In this document: in pieces, positions 6,308 to 9,325 of the stretch
Layout of the letters: the number at the start of each line of letters is the position of its first letter
How positions within the stretch are numbered: the first letter of the stretch is position 1
Assembly (NCBI GenBank): GCA_964428795.1
Contig: CAYRZL010000092.1
Location: 1 to 9,325, forward strand
Length of the DNA stretch: 9,325 nt
From: CAYRZL01 sp964428795
GTDB taxonomy: Bacteria > Bacillota > Clostridia > Lachnospirales > Lachnospiraceae
Reading direction: 5' to 3'
Made by a program: the position numbers and the translations under genes
Notes under the pieces: model-generated
What the model was told of the DNA's origin: nothing
The model's input: the letters and a program-made list of their open reading frames with translations, nothing else
Databases searched by the model: none

Positions 6308-6321
6308 AGTACGAAGGACAA
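6295..6321 (-). promoter_or_regulatory. Probable promoter of the transporter/UroD operon
   Basis: On the minus strand, a perfect TATAAT lies at 6295-6300. The best -35 is TTGTCC (6316-6321; 4 of 6) with a short 15-base spacer. The poor -35 and spacing fit a promoter that needs an activator. Transcription would start near 6288, giving a leader of about 36 bases that includes the ribosome binding site. The response regulator encoded on the other side is the natural candidate activator. Confidence 0.5.
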
Positions 6322-6322
6322 A

Positions 6323-6347
6323 ATAAAGGAAATTAACATTCCTTTAT
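6323..6347. promoter_or_regulatory. Perfect 9-bp inverted repeat, candidate operator
   Basis: ATAAAGGAA (6323-6331) and TTCCTTTAT (6339-6347) are exact reverse complements around a 7-base centre. The site abuts the likely leftward -35 at 6316-6321, the position expected for an activator contacting RNA polymerase. It lies between the two divergent transcription units. Binding by the AraC-type response regulator is an inference from position. Confidence 0.5.
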
Positions 6348-6380
6348 AAATATTAACCAATTTATGAAAAATGCTGGTAT

Positions 6381-6407
6381 TTGCCCAAAAAAATAGTAAA
6401 ATATTAT
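6381..6407 (+). promoter_or_regulatory. Weak candidate promoter of the two-component genes
   Basis: TTGCCC (6381-6386; 4 of 6 to TTGACA) and TATTAT (6402-6407; 5 of 6 to TATAAT) stand 15 bases apart on the plus strand, about 30 bases before the kinase start. The spacing is suboptimal, and in DNA this AT-rich other -10-like hexamers exist (for example TAAAAT at 6397-6402). Confidence 0.3.
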
Positions 6408-6425
6408 TTAATTTAATTGATTTAC

Positions 6426-6430
6426 AGGAG
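6426..6430 (+). promoter_or_regulatory. Ribosome binding site of the kinase gene
   Basis: AGGAG lies 6 bases before the ATG at 6437. An in-frame ATG at 6371 has no comparable site and would place promoter-like AT-rich DNA inside the gene. Confidence 0.75.
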
Positions 6431-6436
6431 AAAATA

Positions 6437-8125
6437 ATGTCCAAAAAACAAAAGTTGCTGTTTAAAATGGTTTTTTCGTATTCTGCTTTGGTTGTTATTG
6501 TTTTTGGAAGTGTTTTGGGAATTGTTACTTATAAGTATTTTAATTTTATTTTTTTGGAAAAGAGCAATGTCTACAAGCAGAAAGCTGATATTGTTTTGGA
6601 ACAGTTGGATGAAAATATTCAAAAGGTGGGTAGCCTTCACTCACAGATAAGTAAAATATATGGGATGGATGATCTGGAGGAAGGCATCATAAAGGATGGA
6701 AGTGAGAGATTAGCAGAGCTACGGGCAGTAAACTGGGAAATCCGGGGTATTTATCTGTATGATAGCAGCCTGAACATGATTGATCATGCGACAGATTCTC
6801 TTGCCGGGACGCCGGATTTTAGAGGGCTTGAGGCATTTGTAAAGAGCAGAGCTTACAGAAAATTTGAAGTTCAGGATAATGCTCTGATCTATTTTGGAGC
6901 TATTTCGCTGTTTGAGAAAGAGATTTTTGGATACGATGCATATGTAGTGTTCGTTCTGGATGCAGCGCGTATGGTTTACAACATGAATAATGAGGCAAAA
7001 AATACCTTTGACGGTGTATATCTGCTGGACGGTGATACAATTGTATCAGAATATGGGGCGGAGGTGAACAAAGAGCTTATTACCGGAGTTACGAATAATC
7101 AGCGGATAATAAGTGGAAATAATTCCTATATGGTCTTTCGGAAACGAGATGGCGTATACGCAGAATGGGAATTGGTAGCTCTCGTGAATGTTGACGTATA
7201 TTTGCAGGAAATCATGATGCTGTTTGTGCCCCTTTCAATACTTACAGTGATAGCGATTATTCTGATTATTTTGATAAGTATTTTTATTTCTTCAAAAATC
7301 ACCAATACAATCTCGGAAATCAATCAGGCAATGGTTCAGCTGGAACAGGGAAATTATCCTCCTGCGCTGGTTTCCGGTACAAACGACGAGATCAATGAGC
7401 TTATACAGGGGTTTAACCATATGGTACAGAGCCTAAAAAAGCTTAATGAGGATGTTATTCGGGAGCAGGAGGAAAAAAGAAAATATGAAGTGGAGAAAAT
7501 CCATATTCAGCTTGAGTTGCTGCAGTCTCAGATAAATCCGCATTTTATTCACAATACGTTGAATGCCTTAAAGTTTATGGCGTTGTCAGCGGGAAACAAT
7601 GAGCTGGCATCCGTTATTACCAGCTTTAATTCGCTTCTACGGGCTTCTATTAGTACAAATACAGAATTTACCACTGTGGAGGAAGAGTGCCAGTATGTGA
7701 TGGAGTATATGAATATACAGAAAATACGGTATTCTTCCAGAAAGATTGAATGCACTGCCTATATAGAACCAGAAGTAAGAAAGGGTCTTCTCCCCAGATT
7801 GATCCTTCAGCCTCTGGTGGAAAATTCCCTGTTTCACGGAATATTGCCTATGGAAGATAAAGAGGGGATCATTAATATCGTTTGCCTGGCTTATAATGGA
7901 TTTCTTCATATCTACATCGTAGATAACGGCGTCGGCATTCCGGAAGAAATGATTTATAAGATCAATTCAGGAGAACTGAAAGTGACGAATGGGTATAACC
8001 ATATTGGACTGAATAATGTGAGGGAAAGATTGAATCTTATGTACCAGGCGGATCACAAATTCATTATTGCCAGTGAACCGCAGTCTGGAACAACCATTTA
8101 CTTTTGTGTGCCATATGAGGAGTGA
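6437..8125 (+). CDS. Membrane sensor histidine kinase, YesM/LytS type (HPK7)
   Basis: A 562-residue sensor kinase. A basic N-terminus (MSKKQKLLFK) leads to membrane segment 1 (about 10-31), then an extracellular sensor domain of about 225 residues (about 33-258, probably Cache-like by position and length), membrane segment 2 (about 261-285), a HAMP domain (about 286-338) and a charged helical linker. The His_kinase module carries the phosphoacceptor H369 in INPHFIHNTLNAL, the N-box LQPLVENSLFHG (N463), DNGVGIP (496-502) and IGLNNVRERL (523-532). These are the signatures of the YesM/LytS class, whose members typically sense extracellular sugars or polysaccharide breakdown products and pair with AraC-type regulators. 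The start at 6437 follows an AGGAG. Its TGA at 8123-8125 is 6 bases before the regulator gene, whose ribosome binding site lies in its last codons, so translation is probably coupled. The ligand is not visible; the divergent transporter suggests that the sensed and imported compounds match. Confidence 0.93.
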   Translation: MSKKQKLLFKMVFSYSALVVIVFGSVLGIVTYKYFNFIFLEKSNVYKQKADIVLEQLDENIQKVGSLHSQISKIYGMDDLEEGIIKDGSERLAELRAVNWEIRGIYLYDSSLNMIDHATDSLAGTPDFRGLEAFVKSRAYRKFEVQDNALIYFGAISLFEKEIFGYDAYVVFVLDAARMVYNMNNEAKNTFDGVYLLDGDTIVSEYGAEVNKELITGVTNNQRIISGNNSYMVFRKRDGVYAEWELVALVNVDVYLQEIMMLFVPLSILTVIAIILIILISIFISSKITNTISEINQAMVQLEQGNYPPALVSGTNDEINELIQGFNHMVQSLKKLNEDVIREQEEKRKYEVEKIHIQLELLQSQINPHFIHNTLNALKFMALSAGNNELASVITSFNSLLRASISTNTEFTTVEEECQYVMEYMNIQKIRYSSRKIECTAYIEPEVRKGLLPRLILQPLVENSLFHGILPMEDKEGIINIVCLAYNGFLHIYIVDNGVGIPEEMIYKINSGELKVTNGYNHIGLNNVRERLNLMYQADHKFIIASEPQSGTTIYFCVPYEE

Positions 8126-8131
8126 TAGGGA

Positions 8132-9241
8132 ATGTATACAGTGTTAATCGTGGATGATGAAGATCCTGCCAGAAATATGCTGGATCTGCTACTCGACTGG
8201 GAAAAGGCGGGTTTTCGAATCATCGGAAAGGCAGAAAACGGGAGAAAGGCGATTGAAATCTACAATAGAAAGCATGTGGATCTTGTCATAACAGATATTC
8301 AGATGCCGGTTATGGATGGTATAGAGCTCATAGCGCAGATAAAAGAAAAAAAGCCGGATCAGAGCATCGTGGTCTTAAGTTGCCATGAGTCCTTCGCTTA
8401 TGCACAGCAGGTATTACGTTTGGGTGTAGAGGATTATCTTATCAAGGACATGCTTACAGGAGAGCAGCTGAAGGAATGTCTTGACCGTGTTGTAAAAAAA
8501 ATGGAAAAGCATGATGAGCCTGTAAAGAAACTCCTTTTTAGCAGAGAGTCAACTGAAAATATAGAAAAGGTATATCCCGCATGGATGGCAAAGGCAGAAA
8601 ACCGTATGGATCTTTTACAGAACAATCTGATGAAAAAAGATTACAATGGGGCCCGGAAATGCATCTGCAGTCTATATCAGGTTCCTTTTGAGGGAATGGT
8701 AAAATGTCATTTTCTGAATTGGGTGAATCATTATGTTTATATGTTGCTCAGAATGTATTGCAGGAAGGATGGGATCAAAGAAGAGAAGATATTCGGCAAA
8801 TACACAGGCATGGAAAATGAAATTCTTTTAGAGGCAGACTGCGAGGAGGCTTCCTGTGAATTGCTGTGCGGTTTTCTGGAGAGACTGGAGCAACTTCATG
8901 TGAAGGAAGACCCATATAGTATGCGGATACAGAAAGTGATAGAATATCTTGAGGAAAATTATTACCAGAATATCAGCCTGCAGTCAGTGGCAGAGTATTT
9001 TGGTATACACAAGGTTTATCTTGCAAGGAGCTTTAAAACGGAAACGGGCGAAACGTTAAATGATTTTCTGACGGCCATCCGGATTGAAAAAGCAAAATTC
9101 CTTCTCATGATTACGGATAATAAAGTAAACGAGGTAGGATATACTGTGGGCTTTAACAGTGTTCAGAGCTTTTATACCGCTTTTAAAAAGCGGGAAGGCT
9201 GCTCGCCGAATGAATATAGAAGGAAAAATGGGAAAAACTGA
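8132..9241 (+). CDS. AraC-type response regulator, YesN family
   Basis: A 369-residue DNA-binding response regulator. The receiver domain (about 1-122) has the acidic pair D8-D9, phosphoacceptor D55 in VITDIQMPVMDG, S83 in VLSCHE (most relatives have VLSGY) and K105 in YLIKD. A helical linker of about 140 residues follows (about 125-262), then a C-terminal AraC double helix-turn-helix (about 266-366) with ISLQSVAEYFGIHKVYLARS (281-300), the conserved helix about VGFNSVQSFYTAFKK (339-353) and GCSPNEYR (356-363). Length and layout match the YesN type. It should be phosphorylated by the kinase just upstream and then activate transcription. GAGGAG (8117-8122) sits inside the end of the kinase gene 9 bases before the ATG. 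The likely target is the divergent transporter operon, through sites in 6253-6436. Confidence 0.94.
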   Translation: MYTVLIVDDEDPARNMLDLLLDWEKAGFRIIGKAENGRKAIEIYNRKHVDLVITDIQMPVMDGIELIAQIKEKKPDQSIVVLSCHESFAYAQQVLRLGVEDYLIKDMLTGEQLKECLDRVVKKMEKHDEPVKKLLFSRESTENIEKVYPAWMAKAENRMDLLQNNLMKKDYNGARKCICSLYQVPFEGMVKCHFLNWVNHYVYMLLRMYCRKDGIKEEKIFGKYTGMENEILLEADCEEASCELLCGFLERLEQLHVKEDPYSMRIQKVIEYLEENYYQNISLQSVAEYFGIHKVYLARSFKTETGETLNDFLTAIRIEKAKFLLMITDNKVNEVGYTVGFNSVQSFYTAFKKREGCSPNEYRRKNGKN

Positions 9242-9242
9242 G

Positions 9243-9256
9243 CGAAAACGTTTTTT
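9243..9256. promoter_or_regulatory. cre/LacI-operator-like palindrome after the regulator gene
   Basis: A perfect AAAACGTTTT palindrome (9245-9254) with the central CG typical of LacI/CcpA operators. Extended to 14 bases, it differs from a cre-like TGAAAACGTTTTCA at three outer positions. It lies 2-16 bases after the regulator's stop and upstream of a possible promoter, so it may control an unseen downstream gene. Confidence 0.3.
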
Positions 9257-9272
9257 TGGCAGAATCCTGCCA
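9257..9272. other. Small 6-bp hairpin after the regulator gene
   Basis: TGGCAG (9257-9262) and CTGCCA (9267-9272) pair perfectly around AATC. Read rightward, it is preceded by seven T and followed by GAGTATGA, so it is not a standard terminator; read leftward, A's follow it. It may still act as a weak 3' end structure for the two-component message. Confidence 0.4.
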
Positions 9273-9280
9273 GAGTATGA

Positions 9281-9310
9281 TTGTCAGTCATTTATTTACA
9301 TCGATATAGC
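9281..9310 (+). promoter_or_regulatory. Possible promoter for a gene right of the window
   Basis: TTGTCA (9281-9286; 5 of 6 to TTGACA) is followed after 18 bases by TATAGC (9305-9310; 4 of 6). An overlapping alternative is TTTACA (9295-9300) with TATATT (9320-9325), 19 bases apart. No gene start is visible before the window ends. Confidence 0.3.
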
Positions 9311-9325
9311 TGTACAGGGTATATT

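Noticed and set aside
6371..6436. 22-codon upstream extension of the kinase gene
   Set aside because: It has no ribosome binding site; the ATG at 6437 has AGGAG and is followed directly by a basic stretch and the membrane segment.
6253..6444. 64-codon upstream extension of the ATPase gene
   Set aside because: The translation is low-complexity and encoded by AT-rich promoter DNA; the conserved ATPase N-terminus and AAGGAGG mark 6252.
1..9325. CRISPR arrays, insertion sequences, tRNA/rRNA genes, known riboswitches
   Set aside because: Reading both strands showed no regular repeat-spacer pattern, transposase, terminal repeats, cloverleaf or recognisable riboswitch core.

Overview
The window looks like a catabolic, accessory-type locus from a low- to mid-GC Firmicute, most likely a Clostridia/Lachnospiraceae gut-type anaerobe. 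This is an inference from AGGAGG-type ribosome binding sites before every gene, strongly AT-rich intergenic DNA, a ribose-type ABC transporter and a YesM/YesN-style two-component pair. No rRNA, tRNA, CRISPR array, insertion sequence or phage gene was seen.

Layout. A divergent AT-rich control region (about 6253-6436) splits the window. Leftward on the minus strand runs a probable five-gene operon: sugar-type ABC ATPase (6252-4762), permease (4737-3745), substrate-binding protein (3620-2583), and two tandem, distinct proteins of the uroporphyrinogen-decarboxylase/methyltransferase fold (2506-1496 and 1428-166). A strong bidirectional terminator (99-134) closes it. Rightward on the plus strand are a membrane sensor histidine kinase (6437-8125) and an AraC-type response regulator (8132-9241), separated by 6 bases. 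After them, the last 84 bases hold a LacI/CcpA-operator-like palindrome, a small hairpin and a possible promoter for an unseen next gene.

How the parts fit. The kinase probably senses an extracellular ligand and phosphorylates the regulator, which would activate the divergent transporter operon; a perfect 9-bp inverted repeat abuts the operon's likely -35 and is the best operator candidate. The transporter is of the CUT2 (RbsABC/AraFGH/Mgl) type, and its binding protein looks to me closest to the L-arabinose-binding subtype. The imported compound is then likely acted on by the two UroD-fold proteins. They are not heme-pathway UroD enzymes; they carry the HxCG metal-site motif of the MtaA/CmuA methyltransferase branch but have His where that branch has its last Cys ligand. 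A reasonable but unproven model is uptake and demethylation (or another one-carbon/C-C bond modification) of a methylated sugar or polyol. No corrinoid carrier, sugar kinase or isomerase is present in the window.

The most interesting points are the pairing of a pentose-type importer with two dissimilar UroD-fold proteins, the altered metal motif, hairpins bracketing the binding-protein gene (suggesting segmental mRNA stabilisation), a binding protein without a proper lipobox, and the inverted repeat in the divergent promoter region.
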